64,000 bases of DNA. It comes from Vibrio splendidus (GTDB lineage: Bacteria; Pseudomonadota; Gammaproteobacteria; Enterobacterales; Vibrionaceae). Made by a program: the position numbers and the translations under genes. The stretch lies in assembly GCF_001557875.1 (NCBI RefSeq), contig NZ_LNRF01000004.1, forward strand, positions 62,001 to 126,000, written 5' to 3'. The notes below the pieces were generated by a model. That model was not told the DNA's origin, ran no database searches, and worked only from the letters and a program-made list of their open reading frames with translations. Below, in pieces: positions 7,738 to 16,939 of the stretch (position 1 is the stretch's first letter; every line of letters begins with the position of its first letter).

Positions 7738-9453
7738 ATGCGTACCAGTAACTACCTTCTTTCTACTCTGAAAGAGACTCCAAACGACGCAGAAGTTATC
7801 AGCCACCAGCTGATGCTACGTGCAGGTATGATCCGTAAGCTAGCTTCAGGTTTATATACTTGGCTACCTACTGGTCTACGTGTACTGCGTAAAGTCGAAA
7901 ATATCGTTCGCCAAGAGATCGATAATGCAGGTGCCGTTGAAATCTTGATGCCCGTAGTTCAACCGTTTGAGCTTTGGGAAGAGACTGGCCGTTCTGAAAA
8001 GATGGGTCCTGAGCTACTTCGTTTCACAGACCGTCACTCTCGTCCATTTGTTCTTAGCCCAACAGCTGAAGAAGTGGTAACGAGCCTAGTACGTAACGAG
8101 ATCAGCTCTTACAAACAGCTACCTCTAAACCTGTACCAAATCCAGACTAAATTCCGTGATGAGCGCCGCCCTCGTTTTGGCGTAATGCGTGCACGTGAAT
8201 TCTCTATGATGGATGCGTACAGCTTTGATATCGATAAAGAAGGCTTAGAAAAGTCTTACCAAGCGATGCACGATGCTTACTGTAAAGCATTCGACCGCAT
8301 GGGCCTTGAGTACCGTCCAGTATTGGCAGACTCTGGCGCAATCGGCGGCAGCGGCTCTCAAGAATTCCACGTTCTTGCTGAAAGCGGCGAAGACCTAATC
8401 GCATTCTCTTCTGAATCTGATTACGCAGCGAACATCGAGAAAGCAGAAGCACTAGCTCCAACGACTGAAGCGGCAGCGCCAACTCAAGAGATGGAACTGG
8501 TTGATACGCCAAACGCAAAAACAATCGCAGAATTGGTAGAGCAACACGGTCTAGCAATCGAGAAGACAGTTAAGACTCTATTCGTTAAAGCTTCTGATGA
8601 AGTAGACGCTGATATCATCGCGCTAATCATCCGTGGTGACCACGAACTGAACGAAGTGAAAGCAGAGAACCTTCCACAGGTTGCTTCTCCGCTAGAGATG
8701 GCTTCTGAAGAAGAAATCCGTGCACTTGTTGGTGCAGGTCCTGGTTCACTTGGCCCTGTAGGCCTAGAGCTACCATTCATCGTTGACCGCTCTGTTGCTG
8801 TAATGAGTGATTTCGGCGCTGGCGCAAACGTAGATGGTAAGCACTACTTCGGCATCAACTGGGGTCGTGACGTTAAGCTTGCTCAAGTTGAAGACCTACG
8901 TAACGTTGTTGAAGGCGACCTTAGCCCATGTGGTCAAGGTACTATTCAGCTTAAGCGTGGTATCGAAGTTGGTCACATCTTCCAACTAGGTAATACTTAC
9001 TCTAAAGCAATGAACTGTAACGTGCTTGGTCCTGATGGTAAGAGCGTAATCCTAGAAATGGGTTGTTACGGTATCGGTGTTTCACGTGTTGTTGCATCTG
9101 CTATCGAGCAAAACCACGATAAATTCGGTATCACTTGGCCAGACGCACTAGCGCCATTCCAAGTTGCTATCGTACCAATGAACATGCACAAATCTGAGCG
9201 CGTTAAAGAAGCAGCTGAGAAGCTATACGCTGAATTAACAGCTATGGGTATCGAAGTTCTATTCGATGACCGTAAAGAGCGTCCAGGTGTAATGTTCAAA
9301 GATATCGAGCTAGTGGGTATCCCTCACACTATCGTTATCGGCGATCGCAGCATGGACGAAGGCAACTTCGAATACAAAAACCGTCGTACTGGTGATAAAG
9401 AAGCTATCGCTATGGACACGGTTATCGAGCACCTTAAAGCTCAACTAGCTTAG
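7738..9453 (+). CDS. proS: Prolyl-tRNA synthetase with cis-editing domain
   Basis: A 571-residue bacterial-type class II synthetase that charges tRNA-Pro. Motif 2 appears as [17 protein letters not shown] and motif 3 as [17 protein letters not shown]. Between them, roughly residues 220-410, lies the YbaK-like insertion domain that hydrolyses mischarged Ala-tRNA-Pro (a KTLFVKA segment and [10 protein letters not shown] are visible). The C-terminal anticodon-binding domain includes [14 protein letters not shown]. Length is close to the E. coli enzyme (572). Codon use is strongly biased, as expected for a highly expressed gene. A terminator follows. Confidence 0.97.
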   Translation: MRTSNYLLSTLKETPNDAEVISHQLMLRAGMIRKLASGLYTWLPTGLRVLRKVENIVRQEIDNAGAVEILMPVVQPFELWEETGRSEKMGPELLRFTDRHSRPFVLSPTAEEVVTSLVRNEISSYKQLPLNLYQIQTKFRDERRPRFGVMRAREFSMMDAYSFDIDKEGLEKSYQAMHDAYCKAFDRMGLEYRPVLADSGAIGGSGSQEFHVLAESGEDLIAFSSESDYAANIEKAEALAPTTEAAAPTQEMELVDTPNAKTIAELVEQHGLAIEKTVKTLFVKASDEVDADIIALIIRGDHELNEVKAENLPQVASPLEMASEEEIRALVGAGPGSLGPVGLELPFIVDRSVAVMSDFGAGANVDGKHYFGINWGRDVKLAQVEDLRNVVEGDLSPCGQGTIQLKRGIEVGHIFQLGNTYSKAMNCNVLGPDGKSVILEMGCYGIGVSRVVASAIEQNHDKFGITWPDALAPFQVAIVPMNMHKSERVKEAAEKLYAELTAMGIEVLFDDRKERPGVMFKDIELVGIPHTIVIGDRSMDEGNFEYKNRRTGDKEAIAMDTVIEHLKAQLA

Positions 9454-9483
9454 TAATCCGATTACTCACTAGATAAACATTGA

Positions 9484-9509
9484 AAGGCTGCCATTAGGTG
9501 GCCTTTTTT
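9484..9509 (+). terminator. Terminator after proS
   Basis: Stem AAGGCTGCC, loop ATTA, GGTGGCCTT (two G-U pairs) followed by a T-run, 30 nt past the proS stop. Confidence 0.85.
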
Positions 9510-9642
9510 GTGCCTGTCGTTTCCCTTCAAGTTCTCTTCTATTTATCAGTAGAGTAAATAACGTGAGTTAATCCCCGGTTCATCTTTAAATCCGTATATT
9601 GGGTTCATCAACTCTTTAGACCCGCTTACATTGGAGGTATCG

Positions 9643-10338
9643 ATGGATATCAAAAGCTTACTTAACCAAGCACTTAAGTCAGATCTCGTTAAACAAGGAA
9701 CTCAGAAGCTTTCCCAAGGATCTTCGAGTTTAAGCAGCCTCTCTCAAGGCAGTAGCAGCAATGGCAAGGGTATCAACAAGAGCACACTTGGCGCTTTCGG
9801 TGCAGGCGCAGTTGGCAGCGGACTGTTAGGTGCGTTAATGGGCTCGAAGAAAACCAAGAAAATGGGTAAAAAAGCCGCAGGTATTGGTGGCGCAGCAGCA
9901 CTTGGCGCTCTCGCTTACAAGGTCTACAACGACTACCAATCTAAACAAGGCCAAACACCGAATACCGAGCAAGCTCAATTTGATGAGAACGACTCAAACC
10001 ATAGCGTACTGATTCTCCGAGCGATGATTGCAGCGTCCAAAGCCGATGGCCATGTCGATGAAGAAGAGATGGCTAAGATTGAACAAGCCGTCGAAAACAT
10101 GGGTGCCGATTATCAACTGACTAAATTGGTGTCTGAAGAGTTGCACAAACCACTCGATCCAAGTGAAATCGCTCAACTCGCGACATCACCGCAACAAGCC
10201 AGCGAAATCTACTTAGCCTCTTTGATCGTAGCGGATGAGCAGAACTTCATGGAAAAGGCGTACCTCAAAGAGTTAGCCAAACAACTCAATCTTGCTGATG
10301 AAGTGACTTATCAACTTGAACAACAAATATCTGGTTAA
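9643..10338 (+). CDS. DUF533 (YebE-like) membrane-associated protein with TerB-like domain
   Basis: A 231-residue protein of the YebE/DUF533 type. The N-terminal third is low-complexity serine/glycine and lysine-rich with one glycine-alanine hydrophobic segment (TLGAFGAGAVGSGLLGALMG), a likely membrane anchor. The C-terminal half is helical and TerB-like (LRAMIAASKADGHVDEEEMAKIEQA). The role is unknown; in enterics yebE belongs to envelope-stress regulons. The start at 9643 is chosen because GGAGG at 9633-9637 sits 5 nt before it; the in-frame GTG-like extension upstream contains that Shine-Dalgarno and is not likely used. Confidence 0.8.
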   Translation: MDIKSLLNQALKSDLVKQGTQKLSQGSSSLSSLSQGSSSNGKGINKSTLGAFGAGAVGSGLLGALMGSKKTKKMGKKAAGIGGAAALGALAYKVYNDYQSKQGQTPNTEQAQFDENDSNHSVLILRAMIAASKADGHVDEEEMAKIEQAVENMGADYQLTKLVSEELHKPLDPSEIAQLATSPQQASEIYLASLIVADEQNFMEKAYLKELAKQLNLADEVTYQLEQQISG

Positions 10339-10505
10339 GCGGTCAATATCCGGCTAATTGGCAAGCTAGCAAGTGATACGTTGAGCATCAACAGAATGAG
10401 ATATTGAGCAAGAACAAACTAACTCTGAACTTAATCAGATCCACTTTGTTTTTACTTATCTCTATGTGTATATTGAGATCAGTTATCATTTGGTTAGGTA
10501 TAAAA

Positions 10506-10709
10506 ATGAAAGTATACGATTGTTGTGATTTGGTGCGTGAACTGTATTCTCAAATTGGCAGTGGCGACCAAGGCTATATCCCGAAAGCGATCACCTGCGC
10601 GGTAAAAACATTGAATGACCTTGCTGCAGACGAATCTCTTCCTAAAGAAGCGCGTGAGCGTGCAGCCTTTGCCGCTGCAAACCTACTGATCTCAGATTTC
10701 GAGGACTAA
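10506..10709 (+). CDS. yaeP: UPF0253 family protein YaeP
   Basis: A 67-residue protein that matches Yae[21 protein letters not shown] at the start, then [19 protein letters not shown]. Function unknown. An upstream in-frame extension rich in hydrophobic residues exists but is atypical, and family length (about 66) supports the ATG at 10506. The next gene starts 1 nt after the stop, so the two are cotranscribed. Confidence 0.88.
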   Translation: MKVYDCCDLVRELYSQIGSGDQGYIPKAITCAVKTLNDLAADESLPKEARERAAFAAANLLISDFED

Positions 10710-10710
10710 T

Positions 10711-10902
10711 ATGAACCTCGCTAACTTTGAAAAGATGGATCCTGTGATGTTGATGAGCATCGTCAACATGAAACTGCGTGACGACTTCGGCGGTGATTTG
10801 GATCGAGTGGTCAACTTCTACGAGATCGACAAAGCAGCATTGATAGCGAAACTTGCGTCTGCTGGCTTTGAGTTCCTTCCAGAAGCCAAACAGTTTAGAT
10901 AG
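10711..10902 (+). CDS. DUF4250 domain protein
   Basis: A 63-residue protein carrying the DUF4250 pattern: NFEKMDPVMLMSIVNMKLRD, then a short region with DLDRVVNFYEIDKAALIAKL and a final FEFLPEAKQFR. Function unknown; the helical repeat of acidic and hydrophobic residues suggests a small protein-binding fold. It is coupled to yaeP and followed by a terminator. Confidence 0.82.
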   Translation: MNLANFEKMDPVMLMSIVNMKLRDDFGGDLDRVVNFYEIDKAALIAKLASAGFEFLPEAKQFR

Positions 10903-10926
10903 TCATTTAGAACAAGCTTGATTTTG

Positions 10927-10954
10927 AAAGGCCAACCTTAGTGTTGGTCTTTTT
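10927..10954 (+). terminator. Terminator after yaeP-DUF4250
   Basis: Stem AAAGGCCAAC, loop CTTAGT, GTTGGTCTTT with one G-U pair and trailing Ts. Confidence 0.85.
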
Positions 10955-11146
10955 ATTTATTGGCCGGAAGAAGGGTACATAATAGGCCAAAGATCAATAA
11001 ACCTATTATAAATTATCTGTTTGCGCCTATACTTTTATATCCTAGAGTCAACCTGCGATCCTTGAACCAAAGCGTGTTGTTGTATAGGCTACCCAGAACA
11101 GCATATAAAACTCATCACTAAGTTGGATGATATCGAAGGACTAACA

Positions 11147-11473
11147 ATGAAAAGACTCGGACTATTAGCCGTTATCACAGCCGCACTCACCGCAGGGTGC
11201 TCTTCAAATACTCAGCAAGATAACTTTCGTGAAGCCTCTTTTGAACTATGTAATACCGAAGTCGATATCTACTCTGTAAGCCATGATGAGCGAATTCGTA
11301 TCGTCTGTTCTGATGGTTCTAAATTCGCTTTGAACAGCGAAGATACGCTAGAAGTAATGCGTGATATCAACATCGACTACTGCGATGGCGAAGGCTTAGG
11401 CAAATTCAATGAAAGCCGCAGCTACTACTCGTTTAAGTGTAAATCAGGCACTTTACTGAGCATCAAAAAGTAA
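11147..11473 (+). CDS. Small lipoprotein of unknown function
   Basis: A 108-residue protein with a lipoprotein signal peptide: basic start MKRLGLL, hydrophobic stretch, then the lipobox LTAGC with the cysteine at residue 19 and a following SS that favours outer-membrane sorting. The mature part has four more cysteines (LCNTE, IVCSDG, YCDGE, FKCKSG) that could form two disulfides. I do not recognise a family. The start at 11147 follows AAGGA at 11136-11140; the longer frame starting 24 nt upstream lacks such a signal. A terminator follows. Confidence 0.75.
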   Translation: MKRLGLLAVITAALTAGCSSNTQQDNFREASFELCNTEVDIYSVSHDERIRIVCSDGSKFALNSEDTLEVMRDINIDYCDGEGLGKFNESRSYYSFKCKSGTLLSIKK

Positions 11474-11493
11474 AATCGAGACCAGCAAACAAC

Positions 11494-11525
11494 AAAGGGT
11501 TGATGTGCAAGCATCAGCCCTTTTT
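11494..11525 (+). terminator. Terminator after the lipoprotein gene
   Basis: Stem AAAGGGTTGATG against CATCAGCCCTTT (one G-U pair) followed by a T-run. Confidence 0.85.
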
Positions 11526-11575
11526 AGTATCAGCCTTTCTGTATTCTCAGATACCCCAACTCCATACCGACAGAT

Positions 11576-11907
11576 ACAAAAAAGGCTCCCAACAGGAGCC
11601 TTTCAAATCATATTTTTCAATCAAATAGCTTTAGTTCAGGAAAAGACACGAAGCTTTCAACACCCTTCCCTAAAACAAAAAGGACTCAATGAGCCCCTTT
11701 AAAAGTGTTTTTCAAAGTAGTCGTTTGAAATTCTAGGAGAGCACGCGGAGCTTACGAATGTAAGTGAGCATGCTCGACAACGACTTTATTACTTACGAAT
11801 ACAAAAAAGGCCCCAACAGGGACCTTTTAAACTTTTTTCAAAGTAGATGAGCGAAGTTCAAGGAGCTCACACGGAGTTTGCGCTAGCAAATGAGTATGTG
11901 CGACACA
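11576..11907. repeat. Spacer with three hairpins and two covarying repeat modules
   Basis: Each of three units opens with an ACAAAAA-run followed by a GGCTCC/GGAGCC-type hairpin (11581-11603, a degenerate one near 11681-11700, and 11805-11828). Two units (11708-11780 and 11834-11907) then share TTTTTCAAAGTAG and a second hairpin: GGAG-CTTAC-loop-GTAAG-TGAG in one, GGAG-TTTGC-loop-GCAAA-TGAG in the other. The inner stem differs at two pairs and both differences are compensated. It lies just downstream of glyA. Confidence 0.6.
11581..11603 (-). terminator. Likely terminator of the glyA transcript
   Basis: Stem AAAGGCTCC, GGAGCCTTT with a T-run on the minus strand (plus-strand A-run at 11578-11583). 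It is the only perfect hairpin downstream of glyA, though the weaker hairpin at 11805-11828 is nearer the gene. Confidence 0.65.
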
Positions 11908-11935
11908 GAAATTCGTTCACTCTACGCAGAAAAAA

Positions 11936-13186
11936 TTAAGCGTAAACTGGTAGACGCTTACAGATCTCTAGTACTTTAGCTTTCGTTGCTTCGATAACAG
12001 ACTCATCGCCCATGTTATCTAGGATGTCACAGATCCAACCTGCTAGCTCTTTCGCGTCTGCTTCTGAGAAACCGCGACGAGTGATAGAAGGAGAACCGAT
12101 ACGGATACCTGAAGTAACGAACGGGCTACGAGGATCGTTTGGTACAGAGTTCTTGTTCACTGTGATGTTCGCTGCACCTAGTGCTGCATCTGCTTCTTTA
12201 CCTGTGATGTCTTTATCGATTAGGTCAACTAGGAACAGGTGGTTCTCTGTAGAACCTGAAACGATGTTGTAACCGCGTGCAAGGAATTCAGCAACCATTG
12301 CTTTTGCGTTAGCAACTACGCGAGCTTGGTATTCTTTGAATTCTGGCTCTAGAGCTTCTTTGAACGCTACTGCTTTACCAGCGATAACGTGCATTAGAGG
12401 ACCACCTTGGCCGCCTGGGAATACTGCTGAGTTTAGCTTCTTGTAAAGATCTTCGCCTTCGTTAGAAAGGATAAGACCACCACGAGGACCAGCAAGCGTC
12501 TTGTGTGTTGTTGTTGTTACAACGTGAGCGTGTGGAACTGGGTTCGGGTAAACGCCTGCAGCGATTAGACCAGCAACGTGAGCCATATCTACGAAGAAGT
12601 AAGCACCTACTTTGTCAGCAATTTCACGCATGCGCTTCCAATCACAAACTTGAGAGTAAGCTGAGAAACCACCGATGATCATCTTAGGCTTGTGCTCGAT
12701 AGCTAGCGCTTCCATCTCTTCGTAATCGATTTGACCTGCTTCATCGATACCGTAAGGAATGATGTTGTAAAGCTTACCAGAGAAGTTTACTGGAGAACCG
12801 TGAGTTAGGTGACCACCGTGCGCAAGGCTCATACCTAGAACAGTATCGCCAGCGTTCAGCAGTGCCATGTATACAGCGTTGTTTGCTTGAGAACCTGAGT
12901 GAGGTTGTACGTTTGCGTATTGAGCGCCAAACAGTTCACATGCACGTTCGATTGCTAGAGTTTCAACTTTATCTACGTACTCACAACCACCGTAGTAACG
13001 CTTACCTGGGTAGCCTTCAGCGTATTTGTTTGTAAGTTGAGAACCTTGAGCTTCCATTACACGTGGGCTTGTGTAGTTTTCTGAAGCGATAAGTTCGATG
13101 TGCTCTTCCTGACGAAGAGTTTCTTCTTGGATAGCTGCGAATAGATCCGCATCGTAATCAGCAATGTTCATGTCACGCTTAAGCAT
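11936..13186 (-). CDS. glyA: Serine hydroxymethyltransferase
   Basis: A 416-residue PLP enzyme that interconverts serine and glycine and loads tetrahydrofolate with a one-carbon unit. The PLP-binding lysine lies in [16 protein letters not shown], and [30 protein letters not shown] is the family's N-terminal signature. Length equals the E. coli enzyme (417). Codon use is strongly biased toward a few codons, as in highly expressed genes. A match to the PurR operator lies upstream, as in E. coli, linking one-carbon supply with purine synthesis. Confidence 0.97.
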   Translation of the reverse strand: MLKRDMNIADYDADLFAAIQEETLRQEEHIELIASENYTSPRVMEAQGSQLTNKYAEGYPGKRYYGGCEYVDKVETLAIERACELFGAQYANVQPHSGSQANNAVYMALLNAGDTVLGMSLAHGGHLTHGSPVNFSGKLYNIIPYGIDEAGQIDYEEMEALAIEHKPKMIIGGFSAYSQVCDWKRMREIADKVGAYFFVDMAHVAGLIAAGVYPNPVPHAHVVTTTTHKTLAGPRGGLILSNEGEDLYKKLNSAVFPGGQGGPLMHVIAGKAVAFKEALEPEFKEYQARVVANAKAMVAEFLARGYNIVSGSTENHLFLVDLIDKDITGKEADAALGAANITVNKNSVPNDPRSPFVTSGIRIGSPSITRRGFSEADAKELAGWICDILDNMGDESVIEATKAKVLEICKRLPVYA

Positions 13187-13243
13187 CTGTATCTCCTGAC
13201 TCAGATTGTACTGAAAGTTTCAAAAAAACCACACAACGACCGA

Positions 13244-13259
13244 AAGCAAACGTTTCCGT
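13244..13259. promoter_or_regulatory. PurR operator upstream of glyA
   Basis: AAGCAAACGTTTCCGT meets every fixed position of the PurR consensus (ANGCAANCGNTTNCNT) and lies 58 bp upstream of the glyA start. E. coli glyA is a known PurR target. Confidence 0.75.
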
Positions 13260-13533
13260 CACCGTTTTGATGTGACGCATTCTACATAATTTGATCTAGG
13301 TCATAAAGAGCTAATTGCAATTTTATCATGCAGTTTTTTCATAATCACATATAAGATTCATCATGGTTATTAAGCTTATCCAACCAAAGATGACGCTTAC
13401 TGTCAATTTTACGCTTTACACCCTGTAAAACGCAGATTACATAGGTTTACCTTAATTTTGCACCTCAAGCTACCGAAAGCTAAGGTTTTTCTCTACTATG
13501 CACGCCTTTATTGGTTAGGTAATTATAAAAACG

Positions 13534-14136
13534 ATGGAAAAACACTCACGTAAAGAAGATTGGGTAGCGATTCTCACTGGCACGTTTTTAGTGGCGTTAG
13601 GCGTCTTCTTTTTACAGTCAGCGAACCTGCTTACCGGTGGTACTACTGGCTTGGCTCTGCTTTTGAGTCAATTCTTGCCTGTAACCTTTGGTATTTTGTA
13701 CTTTGTTGCCAATTGTCCATTCTACTTATTGGCCTGGAAACGATTTGGCCGCAGCTTTGCTATTAGCAGCGCGATTTCTGGTGCTTTAGTGTCTGTGTTT
13801 GCCGATCATTTATACTTAGTTATCTCGCTAGAAGTTCATAACGAGATCTATTGTGCTGTTGCCGGCGGCTTATTAATGGGCTTAGGTATGCTAATCCTAT
13901 TCCGTCACCGCTCAAGCCTGGGTGGCTTCAACGTACTGTGCTTATTTATCCAAGACCGCTACGGTATCTCGGTAGGTAAAACACAAATGGGTATTGATGC
14001 GTGTATTCTTTTTGCATCGTTCTTCTTTGTATCACCTTGGGTGATTACCGTATCTGTATTAGGCACCGCAGTATTGAACATCGTATTGGCAATGAACCAC
14101 AAACCAACTCGCTACTCGGTGAATTACGCGTCTTAA
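13534..14136 (+). CDS. YitT family membrane protein
   Basis: A 200-residue inner-membrane protein with about five hydrophobic segments and the YitT (DUF161) family text NLLTGGTTGLALLLSQ and RHRSSLGGFNVLCL. The C-terminal cytosolic DUF2179 domain of longer YitT proteins is missing, which is common in vibrios. Function is unsettled; transport roles have been proposed for the family. It diverges from glyA, with 347 bp between the two starts. Confidence 0.85.
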   Translation: MEKHSRKEDWVAILTGTFLVALGVFFLQSANLLTGGTTGLALLLSQFLPVTFGILYFVANCPFYLLAWKRFGRSFAISSAISGALVSVFADHLYLVISLEVHNEIYCAVAGGLLMGLGMLILFRHRSSLGGFNVLCLFIQDRYGISVGKTQMGIDACILFASFFFVSPWVITVSVLGTAVLNIVLAMNHKPTRYSVNYAS

Positions 14137-14157
14137 TACCAATCACCCTATGAATTA

Positions 14158-14187
14158 CTAGCTGTTTTTAATAACAAAAACAGCTAG
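14158..14187. other. Perfect 12-bp hairpin between yitT and the ToxR-like gene
   Basis: CTAGCTGTTTTT pairs with AAAAACAGCTAG around loop AATAAC. It could end the yitT transcript, since the stem's own T-run precedes the loop, or lie in the 5' leader of the regulator gene, whose start codon has no visible Shine-Dalgarno. Confidence 0.55.
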
Positions 14188-14218
14188 AATTTAGGTTTTA
14201 TAAACCGTCGCCTTTTCT

Positions 14219-15784
14219 ATGCAAGATTACCTCTCTAGCGCCAAAGACCAACAAGCCTCTATTTATATTGAAGGCTTGGAATTCAACCCCAACACTCGAG
14301 TCTTAAGCTGCGACAAGCAGGTCATCGATTTAGAACCTCGTTCTATCGAGCTATTGGAGTTGCTTCTTACCAGCGTTGGTCAGCCGCTCGCTGCCGAGCA
14401 CATCATTGAATCTGTATGGCAAAGTAACTTCATTTCCAAAAATGTTCTGACAAACCGAATCAGTACCTTACGTTCAGTACTTCAAAAACACCTGCCAGAT
14501 AGCGACGCAACCAAAATACTGGTGACTTATCCGCGCAAGGGCTACTTCCTTAACCCAAGCTCGGTTAGCTTTGCCGCGGCTTCCCCTGAAAACGCACCTA
14601 ATAATGCCACCATAGAGTCTCCAACCAATAAAAAAGGATTTGGCTCCAATCCTGCTAACCCTTGGCTTGTTGTGGTGTCTTTGGTTTTGCTGATCAGCAC
14701 CGCGGTAATGGGCTATATGCTTTGGCAATCTTCGACTCGAGCCTCTGAAGTCGAACGCGACCAACGATTGATTCCTAAGGTTGAGCTGCTACTCAATCGC
14801 ATTGATGCTGTCGGAGACAACGCAAGGCACTATCGCAAGGTTGTTAAAGCTCTGCTACTTCAACAGCAAATTGAGTACGCCTACACCGATTTAGCCAACC
14901 AAGATGCTCCTAGTTACTTCTTAGATCCAATAGATAGCTCCCCTTTCTTCCCTGGCGCGAAAAACATGCGTACCAGTGACTATCTACTTAACATTCAACT
15001 GAAGGACCAAGAAGTTAACAAACGACTCGCGGCCAAGGTCAGCCTGATCTACCCGATCTCAGGTAAGCTTGCCTTTCGTGGCGTTTATTCTGTTGATATA
15101 GACAACCTCAGCGAAAGCTTGATGGAGATTAACCAAGAGCTAGCCAGCTACTTTGCTTTGCCTGCACCGTTGTCGCCGGAATGGTCTGTCGACAATACCG
15201 AAGTCAGCGAGTTGCTGAGTGGAAAACCCATAGTGTTTGATAACATCAAGCTCAACACCATGACCTCTACTCTGATTGCACGACAACTTGCTCTATTTGA
15301 AACGGATCAGAAGAAGCTCATTGCGTTCACGAATCTTGTTCAAACTCGATTTAAGTTACTTCCGGACGAACTCAAGCTGTGGCTTGGTATCATTCATTTC
15401 AAACAGAGAAACCTGCAAACCGCAAAAGAACTCCTGACCAATACCTCAGGAAACTCTACGATCGAAAATGCGTTGGTTTATATGATGGTTTCTCACATTG
15501 CTTATAAGCAAGGCAACATGGAGAAGTTCCGCCTCAACTACATGGAGTCTCTGGTTGCGTTATTAAGAGTGGTTCCATCCGAAGAGCTATTCGCTCGACT
15601 ATCTAAACCGGAATCCAAATCGACCTGCCTACAACCTTGGAAGAGCTTAAAGCTAAGCGTTAAAGAGCCTCTGATCATAAAGCAGTGGGAAAACTTAATG
15701 CTTAACTACTGCACAGCTGTCGGGCAGCAGTTCTCAAATGACAATAAAAAGCCCTTTCAAATAAACAACTTAAATATAAATTAA
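14219..15784 (+). CDS. ToxR/CadC-like transmembrane transcriptional regulator
   Basis: A 521-residue protein with an N-terminal OmpR-type winged helix (residues about 15-110; LEPRSIELLELLL, then VLTNRISTLRSVLQ and TYPRKGYFL), a linker, one membrane segment at about 148-169 (WLVVVSLVLLISTAVMGYML) and a 350-residue periplasmic part. This ToxR/CadC plan lets a periplasmic signal control DNA binding without phosphorylation. The sensor part is unlike ToxR or CadC and contains helix pairs that may be TPR-like near residues 385-450. The adjacent lipoprotein gene, 102 nt downstream, is the obvious candidate partner or target. Ligand unknown. Confidence 0.83.
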   Translation: MQDYLSSAKDQQASIYIEGLEFNPNTRVLSCDKQVIDLEPRSIELLELLLTSVGQPLAAEHIIESVWQSNFISKNVLTNRISTLRSVLQKHLPDSDATKILVTYPRKGYFLNPSSVSFAAASPENAPNNATIESPTNKKGFGSNPANPWLVVVSLVLLISTAVMGYMLWQSSTRASEVERDQRLIPKVELLLNRIDAVGDNARHYRKVVKALLLQQQIEYAYTDLANQDAPSYFLDPIDSSPFFPGAKNMRTSDYLLNIQLKDQEVNKRLAAKVSLIYPISGKLAFRGVYSVDIDNLSESLMEINQELASYFALPAPLSPEWSVDNTEVSELLSGKPIVFDNIKLNTMTSTLIARQLALFETDQKKLIAFTNLVQTRFKLLPDELKLWLGIIHFKQRNLQTAKELLTNTSGNSTIENALVYMMVSHIAYKQGNMEKFRLNYMESLVALLRVVPSEELFARLSKPESKSTCLQPWKSLKLSVKEPLIIKQWENLMLNYCTAVGQQFSNDNKKPFQINNLNIN

Positions 15785-15833
15785 GATCTTATGTGACTTC
15801 GTTTTTTGCCCTATTTACTCCTCAAACAATAGC

Positions 15834-15879
15834 ATTCCTAAAAACATCGGGCCCACCAAGGGCTTTCAACTTTAGGAAT
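15834..15879 (+). promoter_or_regulatory. Inverted repeat that pairs the lipoprotein Shine-Dalgarno
   Basis: ATTCCTAAA (15834-15842) is perfectly complementary to TTTAGGAAT (15871-15879), which holds the AGGA ribosome-binding site 7-13 nt before the ATG at 15887. Within the loop GCCC (15851) pairs GGGC (15860). Closing the stem would block translation. Confidence 0.5.
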
Positions 15880-15886
15880 ATTAAAC

Positions 15887-16795
15887 ATGAAGAAAACAAT
15901 GACGCTGCTAGCGACCTCTCTCTTTGCTCTCTATGGTTGTGGTGGCGGAGGTGGCTCTTCTTCTGGTTCAACAGGTGGTAACAAAGGGCCAAGCAATCAG
16001 GTTGATTACCCGATTGCGAGCGCTACGTTTTCCCCGAAACCAGAAACAACATTGGGCTACTCATTTACCAAAGATGGTCAAACTGAAGGCGTGATGACAA
16101 TGAACTTCACTCCTTTAAGCGGTGAACTCATTATTGCAGGGTTAGAAGAAGAGACCGGCAATGAAACTGTCGTTCAAGTTATCAATGACCTCATCAATTA
16201 CGGCATCACCGAATTTTATGTTTCTGAAGACATCATGACGAATGTTGAAGGTACACAAGAAGACGGCAGCATTTATTTTGCTGGCCCTGACCGCGGCCTA
16301 CACGAGATCACCAGTGCCTACTTTATTGGCAGCCAATACGTCACAAGAATGATGTACAGCAGCCCACTGTTCCGTTTGAAAGGAACAGACGTAAAAGAGA
16401 GCAACCCTATCATTGATATCAGTGAAGAAACCATTTCAATGCAAATCACGCTTGATGGAGAAGCCGTCACGAATATGTTGAGTGACTTTGAGGATCACCA
16501 GTGGGTTAAAACGTTATCCGCTGACGCTTCGTGCCAAGTCACTTGGCAGCAGGAAATTAATGAAACTGGTGTGCGTAAAAGCTTCACTGTTTCGGGTAAA
16601 TCGATCGAAGCTGCGAATCTTACGGAGAAAAACACTTACCACATTGGCTGTGTTGGGATGGACTCAGCAGAGTTTGGCACATCGTCTGAGCGCTGGTTCA
16701 ACCCAACGATTGGCCTAATTGAGCAGATTGAATTGATGTCTGTAGAACAATCTACGATCGAAGAATCAGCAGCGCTACTGACCTCGATTAGCTAG
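15887..16795 (+). CDS. Lipoprotein next to the ToxR-like regulator
   Basis: A 302-residue lipoprotein: MKKTMTLLATSLFALYGC gives the lipobox, and a glycine/serine-rich linker (GGGGGSSSGSTGG) follows before the globular part. The mature protein is acidic, with a C-terminal half containing four cysteine-bearing or strand-rich segments (ASCQVTWQQ, HIGCVGMDSAEFG). I do not recognise a family. It likely sits in the outer membrane facing the periplasm, where the ToxR-like protein's sensor domain also lies, so a role in signalling to that regulator is a reasonable guess but only that. A terminator follows. Confidence 0.72.
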   Translation: MKKTMTLLATSLFALYGCGGGGGSSSGSTGGNKGPSNQVDYPIASATFSPKPETTLGYSFTKDGQTEGVMTMNFTPLSGELIIAGLEEETGNETVVQVINDLINYGITEFYVSEDIMTNVEGTQEDGSIYFAGPDRGLHEITSAYFIGSQYVTRMMYSSPLFRLKGTDVKESNPIIDISEETISMQITLDGEAVTNMLSDFEDHQWVKTLSADASCQVTWQQEINETGVRKSFTVSGKSIEAANLTEKNTYHIGCVGMDSAEFGTSSERWFNPTIGLIEQIELMSVEQSTIEESAALLTSIS

Positions 16796-16852
16796 CCCTG
16801 ACTTAGATTCACTAAATCTGAGCGTAACTGCTGACTAACCACAAGCAATAAA

Positions 16853-16882
16853 AAAGGCTTTGGGGAGCACTCCAAAGCCTTT
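16853..16882. terminator. Terminator between the lipoprotein gene and treC
   Basis: Stem AAAGGCTTTGG against CCAAAGCCTTT, with an A-run to the left that gives a T-run on the minus strand as well; it may serve both converging genes. Confidence 0.85.
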
Positions 16883-16939
16883 GTAGAAGCCGAACCCTTT
16901 AAGGGGAATAAGAATTAGGCTTATTGAAATAAAACAAGG

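Noticed and set aside
15793..15981. 62-codon ORF overlapping the lipoprotein start
   Set aside because: It is an out-of-frame reading of the hairpin and signal-peptide DNA with no Shine-Dalgarno.
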